DNA of 64,000 nt. Source: Cryomorphaceae bacterium (GTDB lineage Bacteria > Bacteroidota > Bacteroidia > Flavobacteriales_D > Parvicellaceae). Every line of letters starts with the position of its first letter. Position 1 is the first letter of the stretch. The translations under genes and the position numbers were made by a program. Shown one piece after another: positions 56,671 through 64,000 of the stretch. The DNA lies in contig CAJJBV010000006.1 of assembly GCA_905182525.1 (NCBI GenBank), forward strand, positions 79,843-143,842, read 5' to 3'. The notes beneath the pieces are model-generated. The model saw only the letters and a program-made list of their open reading frames with translations, was not told the origin of the DNA and ran no database searches.

Positions 56671-56889
56671 CTTCTATTTGTTTTAAATAAAGTTCTACAC
56701 TTAATTCTGCCATACCTTGAACCAATTCAATAATTTGATTCAATTGCTGGTCATTAAATTTTCTAATTCCGCTGTTTAATATTTTTTTACATTTCTCATA
56801 TGGTAACACAACTTTTGGTGTTGTGTATCACTTTTGGGTTTTCCAATAAGTTTACGATTTAACAATAGACCTGTGTTTTCCAGTGTCAT
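56633..56889 (-). CDS. Small island protein, frameshifted, overlaps the recombinase
   Basis: An ATG at 56889 overlaps the upstream gene's TGA by four bases (ATGA). The frame MTLENTGLLLNRKLIGKPKS, then HQKLCYHMRNVKK ends at a seven-A run near 56785; the next frame continues ILNSGIRKFNDQQLNQIIEL and MAELSVELYLKQIEDEK to a stop at 56633-56635. The span is one base short of 86 codons, so one A is probably missing and the protein is about 85 residues. Mostly helical, unknown function. It overlaps the recombinase start by 38 bases, so the two are translationally coupled. Confidence 0.6.
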
Positions 56890-57428
56890 AATTTAATTTT
56901 TTGCTTGTTTTTGAATGATGTAATTAAACCATCTTGAGTTACAATTTCAATGGTTTCATATCCACCCTTTTTTATGAAATCCATAAGTCTTGCTTCAACT
57001 TCTACTTTTTTAGTGCTCTCAATATCTATCCTTTCAAATTTATTCTCCTTTATTTTGATGTTTATACCAATAACAGATTTAGGTCTATTTCTTATTATTT
57101 TAAGTAACGCATATTCATCTTGAGATAACATCATTGTCTTGCTTTGATCTAAATTGTTGTCAGAATCAAGAAATTTTGAAAGAATTGAGTTTAGGCTTAC
57201 ATTCAAATAAGTTTTTTTAGTTGTCTCTGTTATCAAATCAATTTGATCGGTTTTTACAGACTCGTCATAAATAGCTTTAGACAAAAAAGAAAAACCTCCA
57301 TCACCATCATTAAAAAATTGTAAAGAAGTATTTTGATTGTTGGAAATTGCATTATAAATTAAAAGCTCCAAGTTTGTGATTTTGTTTCGAAACATTTCTG
57401 AAATTTCACTTTTATGTTTTTCTATCAA
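56886..57428 (-). CDS. Island protein of unknown function (likely C-terminal part of a longer protein)
   Basis: A 180-codon frame from a TTG: KHKSEISEMFRNKITNLELLIYNA, FFNDGDGGFSFLSKAIYDES, SILSKFLDSDNNL and ARLMDFIKKGGYETIEIVTQDG. No ATG is available, and the same frame is open for another 20 codons upstream (KELDELKPRASN). One missing base near 57458 would fuse it with the MerR-like ORF at 57455-57799 into one protein of about 304 residues, which I think likely. The family is not known to me. Overlaps the next small gene by four bases. Confidence 0.6.
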   Translation of the reverse strand: MIEKHKSEISEMFRNKITNLELLIYNAISNNQNTSLQFFNDGDGGFSFLSKAIYDESVKTDQIDLITETTKKTYLNVSLNSILSKFLDSDNNLDQSKTMMLSQDEYALLKIIRNRPKSVIGINIKIKENKFERIDIESTKKVEVEARLMDFIKKGGYETIEIVTQDGLITSFKNKQKIKL

Positions 57429-57454
57429 GTTAGAAGCTCTAGGCTTAAGCTCAT

Positions 57455-57799
57455 CTAATTCTTTCTTTTTGCTAAGTGATAATTTATAAGTTCATCAGTT
57501 GGAATGGGTTCGTCTTTATTATTCAGCAATTTAATTTCATCATATGGAAAACCAAATTTTCTTAATTGTTCTACAATTTTCATCCATGTATATTCAATGT
57601 AGTTCAATTTTTTCCACATTCCTTTTTCTACATCATGATCAATAAAAAGAAGGTCGTATCTCTCCCAGTTAGTGAAGTCTGTATATACTACATCTAATTG
57701 TGTTTTGAGAAAACATCTGTTTCTTAATTGATGAAATAGCTCTTGGACAGCCAGCAGCTCTCCTTTGAATTTTGATAAGTTCTTTTTCATAATTGACAC
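57455..57799 (-). CDS. MerR-like DNA-binding protein of the island
   Basis: 114 codons (an ATG is also present nine bases in, at 57790). The middle KGMWKKLNYIEYTWMKIVEQLRKFGFPYDEIKLL resembles the helix-turn-helix of MerR-type regulators that are common next to serine recombinases in Bacteroidota. Likely the DNA-binding half of a longer regulator continuing in 56886-57428 after a one-base deletion. First gene of the operon that ends with the recombinase, and its start is 25 bases from a perfect palindrome (57815-57830) that could be its operator. The role as island regulator is inference. Confidence 0.55.
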   Translation of the reverse strand: MSIMKKNLSKFKGELLAVQELFHQLRNRCFLKTQLDVVYTDFTNWERYDLLFIDHDVEKGMWKKLNYIEYTWMKIVEQLRKFGFPYDEIKLLNNKDEPIPTDELINYHLAKRKN

Positions 57800-57814
57800 T
57801 AAAATTAATAAAAG

Positions 57815-57830
57815 TTTGTAACATTACAAA
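57815..57830. promoter_or_regulatory. Perfect palindrome, possible operator
   Basis: TTTGTAACATTACAAA: two 7-base arms (TTTGTAA/TTACAAA) around CA, 25 bases upstream of the MerR-like ATG at 57790. Perfect short palindromes right before a regulator gene are usual autoregulatory sites; the protein is not shown. Confidence 0.45.
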
Positions 57831-57866
57831 GAAATAATTATATTTGATAGCATTTTGTCAATTACT

Positions 57867-57998
57867 GTATACCCCAGAATCGACTTAAACACAATGTAAA
57901 TCCTGTTTTAATAACAAAAAAGAAGATAAATAGAGCAGGAGTTAAAATAAAGACCAAACGGTATACCTAAGTATACTGAGGGAAAACCCCAGGTATAC
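57867..57998. repeat. Four GTATAC iteron-like boxes in a divergent control region
   Basis: GTATAC occurs at 57867, 57961, 57971 and 57993, each followed by a purine-pyrimidine run ending AG (GTATACCCCAG, GTATACCTAAG, GTATACTGAGG, GTATACTCAAG). The last three are packed in 38 bases, 37 bases before the start at 58035. The hexamer is its own complement, so each box can bind a dimer. Candidates: operator of the 58035 protein, or an origin/oriT-like site of the island. Confidence 0.5.
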
Positions 57999-58034
57999 TC
58001 AAGAAAACTTTTATTAATTACTTAAAAATTTATT

Positions 58035-58529
58035 ATGGAAAATAATGATCAGTATAGAAATATGACCTTGAGCTTAAAAGTTACAGCTTCACAAAAGGCA
58101 GGATATGTTAAAATAGCATCTTCATTAAATCTCACACTTTCTGAATGGTTGAGCTCAATAATTGAAATGAATAAAAATTCATATGAAAAATTTGGAGAGC
58201 CAACTAAAAATGAAACTAAACTTAAAGACGAAATTGGACAATTAAAAAATGATATTCAAAATTTAAAAAACAAATTAATTATAGCAGAAGAACTGAAAGC
58301 TATTGAGTTAAAGTCTAATTTAGAACTAAGACAAGTAGTTGTAGAACGGACTTATTATGGAAAAGCAATGAAACGTAAATATGATGCTATTAATGCAGCT
58401 TTTGAAAGTCTTAATTCATCTTATGAAAATGTTTGTAAAAACATTGATGATTTTGCAGAAAAACAGGATGATGGTTTTTTGTTTTTTAGTTCTTTTAAAT
58501 CTGATGAGATTAAAAGCTTAAAGGAATAA
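58035..58529 (+). CDS. Ribbon-helix-helix/coiled-coil protein of the island
   Basis: 164 residues. Residues 8-46 (RNMTLSLKVTASQKAGYVKIASSLNLTLSEWLSSIIEMN) have the pattern of a ribbon-helix-helix or MobC-like DNA-binding domain: a strand, then two helices. Residues about 58-105 are a charged coiled coil (KLKDEIGQLKNDIQNLKNKLIIAEELKAIELKS). The end is acidic. It is divergently placed from the recombinase operon across a 235-base region with the GTATAC boxes. Likely a plasmid-style relaxosome accessory or partition protein, not a known family member that I can name. Confidence 0.55.
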   Translation: MENNDQYRNMTLSLKVTASQKAGYVKIASSLNLTLSEWLSSIIEMNKNSYEKFGEPTKNETKLKDEIGQLKNDIQNLKNKLIIAEELKAIELKSNLELRQVVVERTYYGKAMKRKYDAINAAFESLNSSYENVCKNIDDFAEKQDDGFLFFSSFKSDEIKSLKE

Positions 58530-58642
58530 ATTAAAATTTATAAGTATAATAAACTTGTTAAATAAAAATACAAATTTTCGCATTTTTTTTATTATTCGTT
58601 CACCAATGGTTCTGGCTTGTAAAATGCTTGGTACTTAGCTGA

Positions 58643-58672
58643 AACCTCCCTTTGCTTTCTTAACTAAGTCAA
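58643..58672. repeat. 30-bp direct repeat, copy 1
   Basis: Identical 30-mer at 58643-58672 and 59739-59768, beginning AACCTCCCTTTGC and ending AACTAAGTCAA. The copies bracket the endonuclease I gene, 1,096 bases apart. This copy lies in the 177-base gap before 58707, which is otherwise empty. Confidence 0.9.
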
Positions 58673-58706
58673 CTTTTACTTACTTTAGTTCAGAAATATT
58701 CATGTT

Positions 58707-59740
58707 ATGAGAATACTTTTAATATCAGTTATTCATATATTTTCAAGTTTAATTTACAGTCAAATACCTAATGGTTATTATAATGGTACGGACACGTTAA
58801 TAGGTAACTCTCTAAAAGTCGCCTTACATAACATTATTAAAGGACATACTGAATTTCCATACACATCAAGAACTACCGACTTATGGGATATATTAAAACA
58901 AACTGATAAAGACCCTAACGACTCTAATAAGGTAATTCTATTTTATACTGGATGGTCTGTTGATGCTGCCAAGAATGGAACAGTGGAAGTGGGTGGAGCA
59001 GAGAACATATTTGGTCTAAATCACATGGTGCATTTGGGACATCAAGAGGAGCGGGAACAGATGCTCATCATTTAAGACCCGCAGACCCATCTGTCAACTC
59101 AGCTAAGAATAATCGTTGGTTTGACACTTGCTCTAATCCATATTTAGATAATGGAAACTATACTGGATGTTTTACAAGTTCAACTAATTGGGTTTGGCAA
59201 CCAAGAGATGAAGTTAAAGGTGATGTTGCAAGAATGATTTTCTATATGGCTACAAGATATGAGGGAGGGAAGGACAGAGCCAGATTTAGAATTAATTGAT
59301 TATTTGCCAGTAGATAATAACACTTCTGACCCTGTTTATGCAAAATTAAACACATTAATTCAATGGCATAATGAAGATTCTGTGGACGACTGGGAACGTA
59401 ACAGAAACGATATAATCTATTACAATTACCAGAATAATAGAAATCCATTTATTGACCATCCAGAATATGTGGGTTTAATATGGGGCAATTACGTTGGTAT
59501 TTCTAATGAAGAATCATCTTCTAATTTTAAAATTTACCCTAACCCAACTAACAACCTCATACAAATAGAAATAGAGAACTATAATGGAAGCTTTGAAGCA
59601 GAACTCTATGACTTCACTGGAAAGCTCTTAGAAACCACTAATAACACTAATCTCAGCTTAGCTGACTATCCAAGTGGAATATATTCACTTAAAGTACTTA
59701 TGGAGATAGAGTTGAGGAAGTGAAAGTGATTAAGGACTAA
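58707..59740 (+). pseudogene. Endonuclease I family nuclease with T9SS type A domain, frameshifted
   Basis: Signal peptide (MRILLISVIHIFSSLIYS), IPNGYYNGTDTLIGNSLKVALHNII, then after a frame change near 59000 the catalytic part REHIWSKSHGAFGTSRGAGTDAHHLRPAD and SAKNNRWFDT, the endonuclease I (EndA/NucM) hallmarks. A second shift near 59262 is followed by EPDLELIDYLPV, WHNEDSVDDWERNRND. The end has the type A sorting domain NFKIYPNPTNNLIQIE and GIYSLKV. A last shift near 59700 gives YGDRVEEVKVIKD with the stop at 59740. All parts are in the right order, so the gene looks whole apart from three indels. A secreted nuclease that cuts extracellular DNA. Flanked by the 30-bp repeats. Confidence 0.75.
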
Positions 59741-59768
59741 CCTCCCTTTGCTTTCTTAACTAAGTCAA
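59739..59768. repeat. 30-bp direct repeat, copy 2
   Basis: Second copy of the 30-mer at 58643-58672. It begins in the stop codon of the endonuclease I gene, so the repeat supplies the last bases of that gene. Confidence 0.9.
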
Positions 59769-60088
59769 TTACCTAATAACACCTATTATTTCTTGTTTAT
59801 ATAGTCTCGAATTGTTAATTTGTAAAAAAAGTTAAAAATGAGGTTGTTATTCTCTGTTTTTATTTGTCTATTCTATTTCACTGTTTCTTCACAGCAAACC
59901 TACGTTCCTGATGATAACTTTGAAGCCTATTTAGAAGCTAATGGAATGGGCAATGGTATAGCTAATGATGATTATGTTACTACTTCCAATATTAGTGGGG
60001 TTACTAATTTAGATGTAACTAGTCAAAATATTGCAGATTTAACTGGAATTGAAGATTTTACCGCTTTAACTTATTTGGATTGCTATCT

Positions 60089-61235
60089 AATCAACTAACG
60101 AGCCTTGATGTAAGTCAAAACACCGCTTTAACTCATTTGTATTGCTTACATAATCAACTAACCAGTCTTGATGTAAGTCAAAATACCGCTTTAACTACTT
60201 TGATTGTGGTAATAATCAACTAACCAACCTTGATGTAAGTCAAAATACGGCTTTAACTTATTTGGATTGCTATTCAAATCAACTAACCAGCCTTGATGTA
60301 AGTCAAAATACTGCTTTAACTGATTTGGATTGCGTAATAATCAACTAACCAGCCTTGATGTAAGTCAAAATACCGCTTTAACTTATTTGATTGCTTCATA
60401 ATCAACTAACCAACCTTGATGTAAGTCAAAATACTGCTTTAACTTCTTTGTATTGCGATAATAATCAACTAACCAACCTTGATGTAAGTCAAAATACCGC
60501 TTTAACTTATTTGGATTGCTATATAATCAACTAACAAGCCTTGATGTAAGTCAAAATACTGCTTTAACTGATTTGATTGCTAGATAATCAACTAACCAGC
60601 CTTGATGTAAGTCAAAATACCGCTTTAACTTATTTGGATTGCTGATCATAATCAACTAACCAGCCTTGATGTAAGTCAAAATACTGCTTTAACTCATTTG
60701 ATTGCTAATATAATCAACTAACCAGCCTTGATGTAAGTCAAAATACCGCTTTAATTTATTTGTATTGCTATATAATCAACTAACAAGTCTTGATGTAAGT
60801 CAAAATACCGCTTTAACTTATTTGATTGCTAGATAATCAACTAACCAACCTTGATGTAAGTCAAAATACCGCTTTAACTCATTTGTATTGCGGGTATAAT
60901 CAACTAACCAGCCTTGATGTAAGTCAAAATACCGCTTTAACTTATTTGGTTGTCGAAATAATCAACTAACCAGCCTTAGATGTAACTCAAAATACCGCTT
61001 TAACTAATTTGGATTGCGAGTTTAATCAACTAACCAACCTTGATGTAAGTCAAAATACCGCTTTAATCTTTTGGATTGCGGGAATAATCAACTAACGAGT
61101 CTTGATGTAAGTCAAAATACCGCTTTAATATTTTGTGTTGCGTAATAATCAACTAACCGACCTTGATGTAAGTCAAAACACCGCTTTAAATTGTTTGATT
61201 GCGAAATAATCAACTAACAAGTTTAGATGTAAGAA
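60089..61235 (+). repeat. LRR array 1: about 19 units of 61-64 nt
   Basis: The motif AATCAACTAAC recurs 19 times from 60089 to 61208. The distances are 61, 62, 63 or 64 bases (average about 62.2), while a 21-residue unit needs exactly 63. Conserved block: AATCAACTAAC, a Ser/Asn codon, CTTGATGTAAGTCAAAAT, CCGCTTTAA; the variable bases sit between TGC and AATCAAC. Confidence 0.9.
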
Positions 61236-61380
61236 ATGGAAACAATACCAACTTTACAATTTTTATCGCTGCGGAAATCCCAACTTAAATTGTATTTCTG
61301 TAGACGATGCTACTTGGGCAACTGCCAATTGGACGAATATTGATAGCCATACTAGCTTTAGTAACGACTGTGCTTTGTTT

Positions 61381-61631
61381 TCTTCTTTAACTGCCGATTT
61401 CTCTGCTAGTGATTCTACGTTTTGTCAAGGGAACCAGCGTTACTTTTACAGATTTATCTACAGGAACACCAACATCTTGGGCATGGGATTTTGGCGATGG
61501 TACTACTTCTAATTTACAAAACCCTACTCATACTTATGCATCAGTTGGAACTTACGATGTTTCTCTCACAGTTACTACTAGTACTGGAAGCGACAGCGAA
61601 ACCAAAACTGGTTTTATAAATATTAATTGTC
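61381..61631 (+). repeat. PKD module copy 1
   Basis: Encodes ADFSASDSTFCQGTSVTFTD, WAWDFGDGTTS, YASVGTYDVSLTVTT. Nearly identical to copies at 62687 and 63848, with a one-base insertion near 61430 that breaks its frame. Confidence 0.85.
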
Positions 61632-62686
61632 TTCCACAAACCTACGTTCCTGATGATAATTTTGAGGCTTATTTAGAAACGCACGATGCTAGTGGAAATG
61701 TAGTAGCAGTTGGTGCATCAAACTCAATGGGCGATGGAATAGCTAATAACGATTCTGTAACTACAGCCAATATTAGTGGGGTTACTAATTTAGATGTAAG
61801 TAATCAAAACATAGCAGATTTAACTGGAATTGAGGATTTTACAAATCTTTATCACGTTAAATTGTAGTAATAATCAGCTAACAACATTAGACCTCACTGC
61901 AATAAGCTATTTGTTTACAAATGTCAAAATAATCAGTTAACAAGTTTAGATTTAACACTTGATTCTAGTCTTCTTTTTAACAATTTAAATTGTAGTAATA
62001 ACCAACTTACCAACTTGAATTTGAATTTTGAGGAAGTGATGTATTTAGATTGTAGTAATAATAATTTTATAGATAAAAGATTTATCTTCAAATTCAATTC
62101 TTACAATTATTTTTAATAATAATCCATTTCTAACAAATATTGATTTAAGTAACTGCCAACCAAGTGGAATTGATTTAGGAACGGATTGGAGCGGACTTCC
62201 ATTATTAGATTCTTTAAATTTATCATATTCTTGGATAGATGAACTCAGCATTTATCATCCATTACTTTCATATATAGATTTATCAAACGCAAATTTAATG
62301 ACCAGTACTTGATCTAAATTGTCCACTGTTAAATACTCTAAATTTTTCTGGAATTACAAATTATTTTACACAATTTACCTTATCATCCAATATAAATTCG
62401 ATAGATCTAAGTAATATTACCCAATTAAATTATTTAATTCTTGGTAATAACACTGCACTAACCTCATTAGATTTAAGTCAAAACACTGCATTAAATTTTA
62501 TAGATATTGCTTTTTGTCCTGTATTAAGTTCATTTGGTGTCAAGTAATAATTCTAGCCTTTCCCTAGCAGTTAATTTTCCGGTAATCCCAACTTACAATG
62601 TATTTCTGTAGACGATACTGCTTATTCTAATGCCAATTGGACGAATATGATGCCATACTAGCTTTAGTAACGACTGTGCTTTGTTT

Positions 62687-62938
62687 TCTTCTTTAACTGC
62701 CGATTTCTCTGCTAGTGATTCTACTTTTTGTCAAGGAACCAGCGTTACTTTTACAGATTTATCTACAGGAACACCAACATCTTGGGCATGGGATTTTGGC
62801 GATGGAAATACTTCTAGTTTACAAAACCCTACTCATACTTATGCATCCGTTGGAACTTACGATGTTTCTCTTACAGTTACTACTAGTAGTGGAAGCGACA
62901 GCGAAACCAAAACTGGTTTTATAAATATTAATTGTCTT
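62687..62938 (+). repeat. PKD module copy 2
   Basis: Same module as 61381-61631 with a few substitutions (for example GDGNTSS in place of GDGTTSN). Its frame is intact. Confidence 0.85.
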
Positions 62939-63173
62939 CAAAGAACCTACGTTCCAGATGATAATTTTGAGGCTTATTTAGAAACGCATGATGCTAATGG
63001 AAATGTAGTAGCAGTTGGTGCATCAAACTCAATGGGAGATGGAATAGCTAATAACGATTCTGTAACTACTGCCAATATTAGTGGGGTTACTAATTTAGAT
63101 GTAATAATCAAAATATTGCAGATTTAACTGGAATTGAAGATTTTACCGCTTTAAATTATTTGTATTGCGAGAT

Positions 63174-63705
63174 AATCAACTAACCAACTTTAGATGTAAC
63201 TCAAAATACTGCTTTAACTTCTTTGATTGCGATAATAATCAACTAACCAGTCTTGATGTAAGTCAAAATACCGCTTTAACTTATTTGTATTGCTGGAATA
63301 ATCAACTAACGAGTTTGATGTAAGTCAAAATACCGCTTTAATTTATTTGTATTGCATACATAATCAACTAACGAGTTTAGATGTAACTCAAAATACCGCT
63401 TTAAATTATTTGGATTGCTAGATAATCAACTAACCAGTTTAGATGTAACTCAAAATACCGCTTTAACACAATTGTACTTGCGGTAATAATCAACTAACGA
63501 GTTTAGATGTAACTCAAAATACCGCTTTAAATATTTTGCTTGCGATAATCAACTAACGAGTCTTAGATGTAACTCAAAATACCGCTTTAGACTATTTTGG
63601 ATTGCGTGGTAATAATCAACTAACGAGTTTAGATGTAAGTCAAAATACCGCTTTAAATTTGTTGTCTTGCGAATAATCAACTAACGAGTTTAGATGTAAG
63701 AAATG
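63174..63705 (+). repeat. LRR array 2: about 9 units
   Basis: AATCAACTAAC at nine positions from 63174 to 63675, spacings 63, 63, 62, 62, 64, 59, 67, 61. Same unit as array 1, but several units carry GAGTTTAGATGTAAC where array 1 usually has CAGCCTTGATGTAAG, so this is a diverged subfamily. Confidence 0.88.
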
Positions 63706-63847
63706 GAAATAATATAAATTTTATCTCTTTCTTGCTATGGTAATCCCAACTTACAATGTATTTCTGTAGACGATACTGCTTATTCTAATGCCAATTGGAC
63801 GAAGTATTGATGCGCATACTAGCTTTAGTAACGACTGTGCTTTGTTT

Positions 63848-64000
63848 TCTTCTTTAACTGCCGATTTCTCTGCTAGTGATTCTACTTTTTGTCAAGGAAC
63901 CAGCGTTACTTTTACAGATTTATCTACAGGAACACCAACATCTTGGGCATGGGATTTTGGCGATGGAAATACTTCTAGTTTACAAAACCCTACTCATACT
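63848..64000 (+). repeat. PKD module copy 3, cut by window edge
   Basis: Matches copy 2 base for base as far as it runs, including CTACTTTTTGTCAAGG and GATGGAAATACTTC. The near identity suggests very recent duplication or gene conversion. Confidence 0.85.

Larger units (their letters stand above)
59838..64000 (+). pseudogene. Giant T9SS-type surface protein with LRR and PKD supermodules, partial and frame-broken
   Basis: Starts with a signal peptide (MRLLFSVFICLFYFTVSSQ) and a TYVPDDNFEAYLE module with TTSNISGVTNLDVTSQNIADLTGIEDF. An LRR array follows (unit core NNQLTSLDVSQNTALT.LDC), a linker (NPNLNCISVDD, NWTNIDSHTSFSND), and a PKD domain (ADFSASDSTFCQGTSVTFTDL, WAWDFGDGTTS). The set then repeats from 61637 and again from 62943, running off the edge. 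Frames change at almost every LRR unit, always at the same variable codons, while the encoded repeats stay readable. So it is one long coding sequence with many indels, or a repeat-region consensus artefact. Such proteins are large adhesins in Flavobacteriales. A sorting domain is expected beyond the window. Confidence 0.65.

Noticed and set aside
59242..59448. 68-codon minus-strand ORF over the endonuclease I gene
   Set aside because: Antisense to the conserved EPDLELIDYLPV part of the nuclease; no support.
62045..62251. 68-codon minus-strand ORF in the LRR gene
   Set aside because: Antisense shadow in a repeat-rich coding region.
60089..63705. Regular 62-63-base periodicity as a CRISPR array
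   Set aside because: The whole unit is conserved and codes for LRR residues; there are no unique spacers and no cas genes.
55157..64000. Second att copy (tmRNA 3' end) marking the island's far end
   Set aside because: I looked for the GGTTCGAAACCCTCCGGCTCC core and found only the ssrA copy; the far end is probably outside the window.

Overview
This AT-rich window reads as chromosomal DNA from a marine-type Bacteroidota, most likely order Flavobacteriales. The grounds are: type IX secretion (T9SS) C-terminal sorting domains on several secreted proteins, a PorP/SprF-family protein, a TonB-dependent receptor with a CarbopepD-like N-terminus, a short RpoD (288 aa), the bacillithiol enzyme BshA, a fused E1 alpha/beta ketoacid dehydrogenase, and a tmRNA tag ending YALAA. 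I cannot assign a genus. I saw no rRNA, tRNA or CRISPR array.

Layout. 1-16 kb is envelope and secretion oriented: two copies of an HNH gene start (one cut by the window edge), an O-antigen-ligase-like polymerase, T9SS cargo proteins, a DUF1573 protein, a thioredoxin-fold lipid/thiol protein, a GH3 glycosidase, a TerC-family protein, a DUF2279 protein, two or three broken genes and the E1 fusion. 16-31 kb is metabolic: bshA, acyl-CoA carboxylase beta, FadD-like ligase, PorP/SprF, a LolD-like ATPase, sucC, a DUF1015-serA-serC cluster, a ferredoxin divergent from a LuxC-type acyl-CoA reductase, and a carbonic anhydrase. 30-36 kb holds a minus-strand run (methyltransferase, ZIP transporter, two carboxypeptidase-regulatory-like ORFs, TonB-dependent receptor, phosphoribosyltransferase) facing a SiaB/SiaC signalling pair. 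36-55 kb is core housekeeping: cmk, truA, an ABC exporter, uvrA, an ECF sigma factor, a 3-hydroxyacyl-CoA dehydrogenase, a polysaccharide operon (Gfo/Idh oxidoreductase, lipoprotein, sugar transferase), pcm, rpsO-pnp, rpoD, rpe, a saccharopine/alanine-dehydrogenase-like gene and ssrA (tmRNA).

From 55.1 kb rightwards the window looks like a mobile island joined to the 3' end of ssrA. It starts with a large serine recombinase whose reading frame, after one apparent indel, runs into the tmRNA 3' end. Upstream of it is a tightly overlapped operon of small genes with a MerR-like protein. A divergent control region follows with four GTATAC iteron-like boxes, then a ribbon-helix-helix/coiled-coil gene. 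Beyond lies an endonuclease I gene bracketed by 30-bp direct repeats, and a very large T9SS-style surface protein gene made of 63-nt leucine-rich repeat arrays, PKD domains and a DNFEAYLE module in nested supermodules that run off the right edge.

A major caveat: at least a dozen conserved genes carry a single-base frameshift (bshA, DUF1015, porP, the TonB receptor, the E1 fusion start, the recombinase, the island genes, endonuclease I, and the repeat protein many times over). This fits uncorrected long-read or consensus indels better than so many real pseudogenes, but sequence alone cannot separate the two. I mark each site.
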